DNA from: Chloroflexota bacterium
GTDB lineage: Bacteria > Chloroflexota > Dehalococcoidia > DSTF01 > RBG-16-68-14
Length of the DNA: 64,000 nucleotides
Direction: 5' to 3'
Assembly: GCA_003228685.1 (NCBI GenBank)
Contig: QIFC01000123.1
Coordinates: 1 to 64,000, forward strand
Part shown: positions 55,952-63,326 of the stretch, in pieces
Numbering within the stretch: position 1 is the first letter of the stretch
Layout of the letters: the number at the start of each line of letters is the position of its first letter
The notes under the pieces: model-generated
Databases searched by the model: none
The model's input: only the letters and a program-made list of their open reading frames with translations
What the model was told of the DNA's origin: nothing
Position numbers and translations under genes: made by a program

Positions 55952-56638
55952 ATGCGATTGGTAATTCTGTTGGTGGCCGTTCTGATGGCAGGCGTGGTCT
56001 TTGCCGCCTGCGGTAGCGACGATGACAATGGCGACAACGTCGTGCCAGCGACAGCCGAGGCGCCGGTAGACGATGGCGATGCGCCCGACGACGGCGACGC
56101 GCCGGACGACGACGGCGATGCGCCTGACGACGGCGACGCAGACGGATTCTCGCTGCCGGAGTCGGGACTCGCGGCGCCCCTAACGGACACCTACGACACG
56201 GCTACTCCGGGCGTGGCTCCGTCCGATGCCGACCTGCCGGTTCCGTCCGGCTCCGTGACCGCGCGCTGGTATCAGTCCGGCGGTCTATACGTCGTCTACT
56301 ATGACGGGCTCGATCTCGCGCTCACCGGGCCGATCTGTCCGGGCAACTCGATCCAGACCGCGACAGGCTTTGAATTCATTACGAACGCTCCGACCGGAGC
56401 AGGTGCCTGCTTGGGTGCGAGCCCGGTCCTGCAGCCGCCCGCCGGTGTTCAGCTCTGTGGCGATGACGTGCTCTACGTGACGTCGATCCGCGTTGCTACT
56501 GAAGGGACGCTCTTCGGTACGATCGAGGTGTACCGCGAAGACGCCACGATCATCGGTCTCACGAGCCAGGTTGCCGCGGACAGCGCCGCCGCGCCCGAGA
56601 TCGACCTTAGTTCGTGCCAGATACCAGAGGGAATCTAA
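55952..56638 (+). CDS. Lipoprotein of unknown function with Asp-rich repeats
   Basis: Lipoprotein of 228 residues. The signal is hydrophobic (LVILLVAVLMAGVVFAACGSD) with lipobox FAAC and Cys at residue 20. After a spacer comes a run of four (D)DGDAPDD units at about residues 41-66, then a compact domain with DLPVPSGSVTARWYQSGGLYVVYYDGLDLALTGPICPGNS, four Cys, and a C-terminal EGTLFGTIEVYREDATIIGL strand. The acidic repeats could bind divalent cations. No family is recognised. GGAGGG precedes ATG 55952. It is divergent from the M16 cluster and lies upstream of the AOR gene, which has its own promoter. Confidence 0.65.
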   Translation: MRLVILLVAVLMAGVVFAACGSDDDNGDNVVPATAEAPVDDGDAPDDGDAPDDDGDAPDDGDADGFSLPESGLAAPLTDTYDTATPGVAPSDADLPVPSGSVTARWYQSGGLYVVYYDGLDLALTGPICPGNSIQTATGFEFITNAPTGAGACLGASPVLQPPAGVQLCGDDVLYVTSIRVATEGTLFGTIEVYREDATIIGLTSQVAADSAAAPEIDLSSCQIPEGI

Positions 56639-56644
56639 TGCGAT

Positions 56645-56689
56645 TCCACAGTGGATTGTGTATAATCTCTCGGCACTTGAATTTAAGTG
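56645..56689 (+). promoter_or_regulatory. Promoter and two operator-like palindromes of the AOR gene
   Basis: TCCACAGTGGA (56645-56655) is an 11-base palindrome directly upstream of an extended -10, TGTGTATAAT (TATAAT at 56661-56666). A second near-perfect palindrome, CACTTGAATTTAAGTG (56674-56689), covers the expected start of transcription. This is a typical layout for a repressor-controlled promoter. The regulator is unknown. Confidence 0.5.
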
Positions 56690-56726
56690 GCGTTTCGCGT
56701 CTGTAACGGCAACTAAGGAGTAGCCC

Positions 56727-58745
56727 ATGCTGAACGAGGCCATCAATGGCAAGATCCTCAACGTCGATCTCACGGCGGGCACCGCCGAACCTGAGGAGGT
56801 TCCGGAGGAGACGTATCGCAAGTATCTGGGCGGCTACGGGCTCGGCTCGCGGCTGCTCTTCGACCGCATCCCGGCCGGCGCCGACCCGCTAGGCCCGGAC
56901 AACGTCCTCGGTCTTTTCCCCGGTCTGCTCACGGGCACGCCGCTGTTCGGCATTCGTTTTCAGGCCGTTGCCAAGTCGCCCAAGTCCGGCGGCTGGGGCG
57001 ATGCCAACTGCGGCGGCGACTTCGGGCCGTTCCTGAAGCACGCTGGTTGGGACGGCATTCTCATGACGGGCATGTCAGACAAGCCCGTCTACATTCTCAT
57101 AGAAGATGACAAGGTCCAGATCAAGGACGCGAGCGACCTATGGGGCACGCTCGCCATCGATGTCGAGGACGCGCTCAAGGAGCGCCACGGCAAGAAGGCC
57201 AGCGTTGCCTGCATCGGTCCTGGCGGAGAGACGATGTCGCTGATGGCCGGCATCTGCAACGAGCGTGGCCGCCTGGCGGCCCGCAGCGGCCTGGGCGCCG
57301 TGATGGGCTCCAAGAAGGTCAAGGCGGTTGTGGTCTTGGCCTCCAAGAAAACGCTGGCCGGCGAGAAAGAGATTTACAAGCAGGTGCGTTCCGGCCTCGA
57401 CGAGTTCGTCGCGCCCCTCGCTGACTTCTTCCGCAATTTCGGTACAACAGGCATCACGGCTGGCTCAGCCATGTCCGGTGACTCGCCGGTGAAAAACTGG
57501 GGTGGTATTGGCTCAGCCGAATTCCCGGACGCCGCCAAGCTGGCTGGCCCCGCATTTAACCTGAAGATGGAGAAGAAGTACGCTTGCTGGCATTGCCCGC
57601 TTGCCTGTGGCGCGGAGAGTTACGGCTGGGACGAGCACGAAGAGAAGGCCCAGGAGCGCATCGCCAAGCGCGCGGAGGAGCGAACGAAGCTGGAGGCGTC
57701 GCTGGTAGACGCGAGTGAGGAGCCTGCCGCGGCGCTCAACATAGAGATCGCGAAGCTGGACGCCGAGGACGAGGCGGATAAACAGATCAAGAACAACCCC
57801 AAGTACCCCTACCCGGCACACACGCACCGTGCCGAGTACGAGGCAGCTTGCGGCTTCGGCACCATGATGCTCAGCGCCGATATCGACGCGCTGCAGTACG
57901 CCAACCACCTCTGCAACCAGTATGGCATCGACGTGATCTCCGCAGGCGCCACGGTCGCCTTCGCGATGGAGTGCTACGAAAACGGCATTATCACCAAAGA
58001 AGACACCGATGGCATCGACCTGCGCTGGGGCAACACCGAGGCCATCATCGACTTTCTGAAGATGATGGGCGAACGCCGTGGCATCGGCGACACGTTCGCG
58101 GATGGCGTGCGAACAGCCTCCGAGAAGTTGGGCGTGGACAAGACCGGCGAGTTCGCGATGGAAGTCGGCGGCGAAGAGTTGCCGATGCACGACCCCAAGC
58201 TCCAGCCTGAGTACTTCACGACGTACAAACTCGACCCGACGCCCGCGCGGCACACGCAGTACGAAGGCGCCGCTCGCGCCGAGTGGGGTGTTCCTGCCGG
58301 GGTACCGGACAAGGCCCAGCACAGCGGTCGTGGTGCACATCACAAGGGCGCAAGCGAGTACATGCACGTCGTCAACTCGCTGGGCATGTGCCAGTTCGTC
58401 ATGATGGCCGGCCCGAACGGCAAGATGCCGGAGTGGATTAACAGCACGACCGGCTGGGACACAACGCCGGATGAGATCCTCAAGGCCGGCGAACGCATCG
58501 CGAACCTGCGCATGGCATTCAGCGTTCGCGAAGGAGACATCGTCACTAAGCGGAACATGCCTGCTCGCATGATCGGCACGCCTCCTCAGAAGGGTGGCCC
58601 GCTGGATGGTGTCAAGCTGGACACCGAGGCGCTGGAGAAGGACTTCCTGACTGCCTGTGACTGGGACCTAGACACCGCAACGCCGAGCAAGGCCAAGCTC
58701 ATTGAGTTGGGGCTGGAGGACGTTGCCGAGGTACTCCACGCGTAG
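56727..58745 (+). CDS. Aldehyde:ferredoxin oxidoreductase family protein with an insertion
   Basis: Tungstopterin enzyme of 672 residues in the AOR family, which oxidises aldehydes to acids with ferredoxin or reduces acids in reverse. GKILNVDLTAGTAEPEEVPEETYRKYLGGYGLGSRLLFD opens it. The [4Fe-4S] Cys are in CWHCPLACG (C-x2-C-x3-C) near residue 290 and in SLGMCQFV near residue 552. Right after the first Cys cluster, about 65 highly charged residues (EHEEKAQERIAKRAEERTKL and onward to KQIKNNPKYP) are inserted, predicted as a helical hairpin. Standard AORs go on to the YEAACGFG-type helix directly. ATG 56727 has AAGGAG upstream, and a palindrome-rich promoter precedes it. A MoaD-like carrier gene lies nearby, a typical AOR companion. 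Confidence 0.9.
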   Translation: MLNEAINGKILNVDLTAGTAEPEEVPEETYRKYLGGYGLGSRLLFDRIPAGADPLGPDNVLGLFPGLLTGTPLFGIRFQAVAKSPKSGGWGDANCGGDFGPFLKHAGWDGILMTGMSDKPVYILIEDDKVQIKDASDLWGTLAIDVEDALKERHGKKASVACIGPGGETMSLMAGICNERGRLAARSGLGAVMGSKKVKAVVVLASKKTLAGEKEIYKQVRSGLDEFVAPLADFFRNFGTTGITAGSAMSGDSPVKNWGGIGSAEFPDAAKLAGPAFNLKMEKKYACWHCPLACGAESYGWDEHEEKAQERIAKRAEERTKLEASLVDASEEPAAALNIEIAKLDAEDEADKQIKNNPKYPYPAHTHRAEYEAACGFGTMMLSADIDALQYANHLCNQYGIDVISAGATVAFAMECYENGIITKEDTDGIDLRWGNTEAIIDFLKMMGERRGIGDTFADGVRTASEKLGVDKTGEFAMEVGGEELPMHDPKLQPEYFTTYKLDPTPARHTQYEGAARAEWGVPAGVPDKAQHSGRGAHHKGASEYMHVVNSLGMCQFVMMAGPNGKMPEWINSTTGWDTTPDEILKAGERIANLRMAFSVREGDIVTKRNMPARMIGTPPQKGGPLDGVKLDTEALEKDFLTACDWDLDTATPSKAKLIELGLEDVAEVLHA

Positions 58746-58764
58746 AGCGGAAACTACGAGAAGC

Positions 58765-58794
58765 AAAGGGGCCTGTCGTGAGACAGGCCCCTTT
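58765..58794. terminator. Strong terminator of the AOR gene
   Basis: A 13-bp perfect stem AAAGGGGCCTGTC-GTGA-GACAGGCCCCTTT (58765-58777 with 58782-58794). The A-run and T-run at the stem ends make it suitable in both directions, and the next gene is convergent. Confidence 0.85.
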
Positions 58795-58849
58795 CGTTGA
58801 CTGGATTCGCGGGCCGCGGAGAGCGAACCTCTCCAAGCCCTTGATCCCT

Positions 58850-59521
58850 CTAGCTGGCTCGCATGCTGCTCTCCAGCCTTCCGGGTTGGAGGACCTGCTG
58901 CGCCTGGACCATTAGCTCGTCGACGTTTGAGCCGTGCATCGGGTAGCTCACCAGCGCCGCCCGCCACGGCATGGGTGGTTCCCCAGACGAGCGCAGGTCT
59001 GAGAGCAGCCGGTTTGCGGCCGCCCTCGCCCCGTCGGCCGCGGTTTCCGGCAGCATGAGAACGAAGCGGCTGTCATCGAACTGGGCGGCGTAGTCGCCGT
59101 CCCTGATCGCGCGCCGCAGGACGTCGGCGGCGTTCAATTGCGCTTCGTGGCTGGGCTCAGCAATCAGGTCGCCGGGCTCCAACAGGAGAATCGCCAGGAC
59201 GCGACTCTTCCGCTGCGCCCGCGCGATCTCCGAGCCGGCGCGCTCGCGGAATACCCACCAACGGTGGAGGCCGGTAACCCGATGCACCGGCAGGCCGCTT
59301 TCCACGTCCACCGGCGTCGTTGGCTGCGTGAGCGGCTCATTCATCGAACGCGATAGATAGAGGAACAATGAAAAGAGAATGAGCGTTGCTGCCAGAGCCA
59401 GCACGCCTACGAGCGCGTTATCAATCAGTACGAACGATGCGATAGTAAGCAGGAGGCTGATAGCGGCGCCATCGATGGCCGCCCACAAGAGCATCCGTTT
59501 GCGGTTCGTCGTGCCTGCCAT
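58850..59521 (-). CDS. Membrane-anchored degenerate GGDEF-like protein
   Basis: Protein of 223 residues. Two transmembrane segments lie at about 12-33 and 38-57. The remainder (about 72-200) has the outline of a GGDEF domain, from the VDVESGLPVHRVTGLHRWW turn (compare D-x-LTGL-x-N-R) through a helix (NAADVLRRAIRDGDYAAQF) to FVLMLPETAADGARAAANRLL. At the position of the GGDEF signature the sequence reads FDDSRF, so the catalytic and metal-binding residues are lost. It cannot be a working diguanylate cyclase and is more likely a structural or binding protein. The gene is convergent with AOR and separated from it by a strong terminator. Confidence 0.7.
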   Translation of the reverse strand: MAGTTNRKRMLLWAAIDGAAISLLLTIASFVLIDNALVGVLALAATLILFSLFLYLSRSMNEPLTQPTTPVDVESGLPVHRVTGLHRWWVFRERAGSEIARAQRKSRVLAILLLEPGDLIAEPSHEAQLNAADVLRRAIRDGDYAAQFDDSRFVLMLPETAADGARAAANRLLSDLRSSGEPPMPWRAALVSYPMHGSNVDELMVQAQQVLQPGRLESSMRAS

Positions 59522-59618
59522 CGTATGATCAGTATCGGCATTCGGCTAACGTCATGCCAGGCTCTCCGGGTCCGGAGTTGCGAAACAAACGGCCAAGCGG
59601 ATCGAAGTTAGCGATGCC

Positions 59619-59688
59619 GCAGTTTGCTCTGCATACTGCAAGCTGAGCGAAGCTCAGCCAAACTGCTAAGCTAGCCTAAAGGGCTAGC
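59619..59688 (+). promoter_or_regulatory. Nested hairpins upstream of the MoaD-like gene
   Basis: An outer stem (GCAGTTTG 59619-59626 with CAAACTGC 59659-59666) encloses a GCTGAGC-GAA-GCTCAGC hairpin (59642-59658), the same 17-mer as at 7328-7344. A further GCTAGCC/GGCTAGC hairpin (59670-59688) ends one base before the GTG start at 59690. Confidence 0.5.
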
Positions 59689-59689
59689 C

Positions 59690-59926
59690 GTGATTCAAGT
59701 ACGCATGTACAATCTTTTGGCCGAGCGCTCCCTCTCCGGCAAGGAGCGCTACGAGGTCGAGTTCGCGGACGGTATGATCGCTGCGGACATCATCCACAAA
59801 GAGGGCTTCTTCGGAGACGAGGAGGCCGCTATCGTCGTGATCCTCAACGACGAGCAATCCACGCGCCAGACTGCGCTTGCGGACGGCGATCGCGTCGAGT
59901 TCATGATCAACATGGTGGGCGGCTAG
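59690..59926 (+). CDS. MoaD/ThiS-like sulfur carrier protein
   Basis: Ubiquitin-fold protein of 78 residues ending MVGG, the free C-terminal Gly-Gly needed for activation as thiocarboxylate. VRMYNLLAERSLSGKERYEVEFADGMIAADIIHKEGF and ALADGDRVEFMINMVGG match MoaD/ThiS proteins, especially those found beside AOR-family enzymes. It differs from the MoaD part of the fused molybdopterin synthase at 35864, which has no free tail. GTG 59690 begins the conserved fold. There is no clear Shine-Dalgarno; a hairpin ends just before the start. It likely serves tungsten-pterin cofactor synthesis for the AOR 950 bases upstream; that is inference. Confidence 0.82.
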   Translation: MIQVRMYNLLAERSLSGKERYEVEFADGMIAADIIHKEGFFGDEEAAIVVILNDEQSTRQTALADGDRVEFMINMVGG

Positions 59927-60011
59927 GCCGCACACCGTGGTCTAGTGCAGGCGGCTAGGCTGTCGATCTGCGTACTGGTGCAGGCGGCTGGTGGACTAAG
60001 CCGGCCTTAGC

Positions 60012-60183
60012 TAGAAACAGACGGCCCAGAGCGGGCCGTCTGTTGTTGTGCCGGGGGAATCGCGGGAGTTGTTTTGACTGGTGGCTTGTTTGCGACACCC
60101 TCGGTAGTGAGGTCACCTGTAGTATGGCATCCTCCTGTTGTGTGCCTATGGCAAACGTGTAAAGCGTGTATGAAATCTGGTGG
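60012..60183. repeat. Approximately 171-bp direct repeat, copy 1
   Basis: Starts with a terminator-like 12-bp hairpin (60016-60027 with 60033-60044) and ends AAATCTGGTGG. Internal GTTTGC and GCAAAC face each other at about 60089 and 60150. The copy at 60251-60421 matches it at most positions. Confidence 0.8.
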
Positions 60184-60250
60184 AGAGGCTGAGGGCGCTT
60201 AAACAAGAGCCGATCGTGTCCAGCGGCGTCTCAACACAGGCTGGCCAACA

Positions 60251-60421
60251 TAGAAACAAACGGCCCGTTGTGGGCCGTCTGTTTGTTGCCGGGGGAGTCG
60301 CGGGGATTTGATTGACTGGTGGCTAGTTTGCGAAACCCTCGGTAGTGAGGTCACCTGTAGTATCGCACCCTCCTATTTTGTGCCTATGGCAAACATGTAA
60401 AACAAGTACTAAATCTGGCGG
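60251..60421. repeat. Approximately 171-bp direct repeat, copy 2
   Basis: Same order of elements as copy 1: hairpin (60254-60266 with 60272-60284, one mismatch), CTCGGTAGTGAGGTCACCTG block, GTTTGC/GCAAAC pair and AAATCTGGCGG end. Read on the minus strand, both copies keep the open frame VTSLPRVSQTSHQS, which may be a gene remnant. Confidence 0.8.
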
Positions 60422-60530
60422 CTAGATAGAAGGAACGACGTGCGGAACTCCTTCACGAAAGGGAAAAGAACACGATAAGGTGCACGACTGGCAGCGGTAG
60501 CCTTGAGGTGTTTGCGCAGGTAGTCCGAGC

Positions 60531-60914
60531 CTAGGGCTCAAGGCTCGCCTCGCTGCACCCGGGCCGTTTTGGCCACGAATCGAGCATCCGCTTCGCTGGG
60601 TCGTTCTCCTGAACAACTACCCCCGAAGAGTCGACGCTAAACATGGCCCCGTTTAGCGATCCTATCCCCGAGGTTATCGTGACGAGCGATCGGCCCTGTT
60701 CCGATTTCGACGCAAACTGCCCGCGATCGACAAGCGCCCAGGGGCGTTCTGGACAAACGGTCTCTGCTACGTCGTAGATCGCGCTCCATTTCGACTGATT
60801 CGTCTCTCCAGCTTCTGACGGGTCGTATACCCACCAGTGCAACACGCTCGTGTCAAGCGCAACAAAAGCCCCAACAAGTATGAGCGCGACCACCGAAGCG
60901 ACGAGAGCGCGCAT
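60531..60914 (-). CDS. Small membrane-anchored or secreted protein, unknown
   Basis: Protein of 127 residues from ATG 60914. It has one N-terminal hydrophobic segment (MRALVASVVALILVGAFVAL) serving as signal or anchor, followed by about 100 polar residues with two Cys (VCPERPWALVD and RPGCSEA), which could form a disulphide outside the cell. FASKSEQGRSLVTITSGIGSLNGAMFSVDSSGVVV looks like two beta strands. I do not recognise a family. A longer frame from 60959 adds 15 residues of unlikely sequence. It is divergent from a membrane glycosyltransferase gene and lies beside the direct repeats. Confidence 0.55.
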   Translation of the reverse strand: MRALVASVVALILVGAFVALDTSVLHWWVYDPSEAGETNQSKWSAIYDVAETVCPERPWALVDRGQFASKSEQGRSLVTITSGIGSLNGAMFSVDSSGVVVQENDPAKRMLDSWPKRPGCSEASLEP

Positions 60915-61090
60915 GTCAGTGAGCCGGTCGGTTCCTCTCCCAACGTCCGAGCGCTGCAATCATTGAGTCATCCCTTCGCATAGTGAATGATATAGTGAAC
61001 AACCTGATGCTGGCATGCGGCCGGCATAGGCAGTGTCAGTCTCTATGAGCGTCGAAGCACTCACGCCGCGGCTCGGGCGGAAGGAGAGTT

Positions 61091-63079
61091 TTGCGCAAGT
61101 CTAACATTCTCGTCGCGGCAGTGATGGGCGCCGGCATTGCCGTAGCTTCGTTTGGTCAAGCAATGACGACACGTGCTCTCCCAGATGAACTCTCTCGCCT
61201 TCTCCCGTTCGCTGATCAGCTGACGGACGTCTACCCCGAACCGGCTTCCGTCGTGGTCGGCATGATCCTGCTCACGGCCGGAGCGATTCTGTTCGCGGTT
61301 GTTGGCTCGCCTTTCGCGGACAATGCCAATCAATATCCCCTGGCTCCCTCAGGCCGCGGGTTCCAACTGGGACCTGCGAAACCCGTCCTTCCTGCAGGCG
61401 CGTTCCTGGCAGGTCTCGCGCTGTTTGGGGTTTTGATCAGTCAACTCTACTGGGGAGATTACGCGCATTGGCTCATCGTGATCTTCTTGCTTTCCATGGC
61501 GTTGTTGGCCGTCCCGTTCGCGGTGTTGGGCCCACGGCCGCTCAAGCAGCAGCGACCGCGCCTCATCGGGTCGCAGCTGTCAGAGGGACTCGTTCTTGGC
61601 GTCCTCATTTCAATGTTCATGCTCCTCGCCGTCCGCGACCTGAGTCATTGGCGCTTCTCGTTTCTTGGAGACGAATACCCCTTCTTTAGCGGCGCCCGGG
61701 ACATCGCATTAGGTGCTTCGTTCAACCCGTTCTCGCAAGCGGGCGTCTACGAAATCCAGCCGGTCCTTTCGTCAACGTATCAGGCACTGTTCCTGAAGCT
61801 TTCCAGCGGCGATCTCTTCGCGTGGAAATTCTCGTTGGTAGTCTTGGTGGCTGCGACACTTATTCCATTCTACCTACTGATGCGAGAACTGTTCACCCAG
61901 TTTGCCGCAACAGTCGCGACATCGATATTGGCAGCATCACACTATCTACTGGGATTAGCTCACACCGGGTACAACAACCTTGACGCACTCTTCCCCACTG
62001 CACTTGCGCTCTGGCTGCTCATCGTAGGACTTAAGCGTGATAGCAGTCTTGCCCTCTTCGCCAGCGGTGCGGCGGCCGGTCTCGGTTTCTACACGCTCTT
62101 CAGCGGCAGAGCAACAATTCTCATTATTGTCCTCTTCTTGTTGACGTTCGGCGTACACAAGCTGCGACCAAGGACGGTACTACCTCTGGCGATCTCGTTT
62201 GCGGCCGTGGCTGCGCCCATCTTTGCGGTCGATGGGTGGGATGTCATCGCAGCGATGTGGGAGCGATCTGCGGCCGCCTATGAAGTCACATGGAGCGTTC
62301 GGGTAGAGCGCGTAGCACAGAATGTCGTGCCGAGCATCATGGCGTTTAACTATAACCCGGACCGTAGGGCCTTCGTCACAGGCTCTCTGTTGGATCCCAT
62401 TTCCGCGACATTGTTTGCCTTGGGGCTGGGCGTCGCGATCTGGAAGATGCGTGACCCTCGCTTCCGGCTGTTGGTCATCTGGTGGGCCGTTGCGGTGGTT
62501 GTCAACGGCTTTGCCCACCAGCGGTCTGAGGTGGCCATTACTCGGCTACACTATGCCCTGCTGCCGGCCGCGGCCTTCGCCGGCATTGCTCTGGATATGG
62601 CTCTGACGCCACTCCTGCGGCTGGTGCAGCGGCCCGCTGCGAGAAGTGTGCTCGTCGCCGGCGCCTTGCTCGTGTTCATGGTTCCGATGCTGTATCTCAA
62701 TCTCGATCGAATGTGGGTAGACAGCGATAGGGGAACGCTGCCGGAAGCGACAGCGGTAGGGGCAGTCCTGGATGGTCCGTGTCAAGGCGAGGAGTCCGTC
62801 ATTGTTGCTCCCTTCCCAACCAACCTCAATTTGTTCGACATCGTCAATGCCTACAACCTAGGCGAGCGAACCCCCACGATTTTCTCTTACGAACAGGCCT
62901 TTGCGCCCGGCGCTCTTGCGGAATGGAGCCTGGATGGCTGCATCGTTGTGATACCCGACCCTCCGGCACCGGGCAGCGAAACGGAGTTCGACGTAATCTT
63001 GCGTGAATTGTTGGAGACTCATCCGGACAAGCAGCCGTACGTCTTCAACGGCAAGACGAAAGTCCTGGTGCTACGCTAG
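61091..63079 (+). CDS. Polytopic membrane glycosyltransferase (GT39-like)
   Basis: Membrane protein of 662 residues with about eleven to thirteen hydrophobic helices. The first extracellular motif, FLGDEYPFFSGARDIALGASFNPF, has the acidic pair expected of GT-C enzymes, and YEIQPVLSSTYQALFLKLS and AGLGFYTLFSGRATI follow as in GT39/ArnT-like proteins. A soluble C-terminal domain of about 110 residues begins near MYLNLDRMWVDSD. It would transfer a sugar from a polyprenyl-phosphate donor to a surface acceptor; both are unknown. The start TTG 61091 has AAGGAGAG immediately upstream. Compared with the glycosyltransferase at 41682 it is longer at the N-terminus, which has two extra hydrophobic segments. 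Confidence 0.75.
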   Translation: MRKSNILVAAVMGAGIAVASFGQAMTTRALPDELSRLLPFADQLTDVYPEPASVVVGMILLTAGAILFAVVGSPFADNANQYPLAPSGRGFQLGPAKPVLPAGAFLAGLALFGVLISQLYWGDYAHWLIVIFLLSMALLAVPFAVLGPRPLKQQRPRLIGSQLSEGLVLGVLISMFMLLAVRDLSHWRFSFLGDEYPFFSGARDIALGASFNPFSQAGVYEIQPVLSSTYQALFLKLSSGDLFAWKFSLVVLVAATLIPFYLLMRELFTQFAATVATSILAASHYLLGLAHTGYNNLDALFPTALALWLLIVGLKRDSSLALFASGAAAGLGFYTLFSGRATILIIVLFLLTFGVHKLRPRTVLPLAISFAAVAAPIFAVDGWDVIAAMWERSAAAYEVTWSVRVERVAQNVVPSIMAFNYNPDRRAFVTGSLLDPISATLFALGLGVAIWKMRDPRFRLLVIWWAVAVVVNGFAHQRSEVAITRLHYALLPAAAFAGIALDMALTPLLRLVQRPAARSVLVAGALLVFMVPMLYLNLDRMWVDSDRGTLPEATAVGAVLDGPCQGEESVIVAPFPTNLNLFDIVNAYNLGERTPTIFSYEQAFAPGALAEWSLDGCIVVIPDPPAPGSETEFDVILRELLETHPDKQPYVFNGKTKVLVLR

Positions 63080-63254
63080 GACTGAATGCGGGGACCGCGT
63101 TCGGGTAACCAGCCATTAGGTCGCTGCTGAAACCGTGAGCCCTGGGCCGACGGTCTTTGCCCCCTCGGGCGCAGGCAGAGTAGGGCAAAACGAAACGGGC
63201 GCGCTGGATCAATCGAAGAGCTTCATTCATACTCGGTGTTGCGACTAAGCCTGC

Positions 63255-63283
63255 TTGACACCTCATCGCCAGGTGGATACTAT
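63255..63283 (+). promoter_or_regulatory. Strong promoter of pyrG
   Basis: TTGACA (63255-63260), exact 17-base spacer, TACTAT (63278-63283). The expected start of transcription is at 63290-63291, where the sequence is GGGC. Confidence 0.8.
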
Positions 63284-63290
63284 GAATTTC

Positions 63291-63326
63291 GGGCGGCGCC
63301 CTCATGGGTGCTGCCGTTTGTATTAG
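63291..63326 (+). promoter_or_regulatory. Attenuator-like leader of pyrG
   Basis: The predicted RNA starts GGGC and forms a 10-bp stem with two G-U pairs (63292-63301 with 63306-63315, loop TCAT), followed by GTTTGTATTAG and then ATG 63327. A terminator right after a GGGC start matches the ingredients of CTP-controlled pyrG attenuation by G-slippage in Bacillus subtilis. Confidence 0.6.

Noticed and set aside
60012-60421. Direct repeats considered as a complete insertion sequence
   Set aside because: Nothing transposase-like lies between or beside them, the copies are in direct orientation and only 68 bases separate them.
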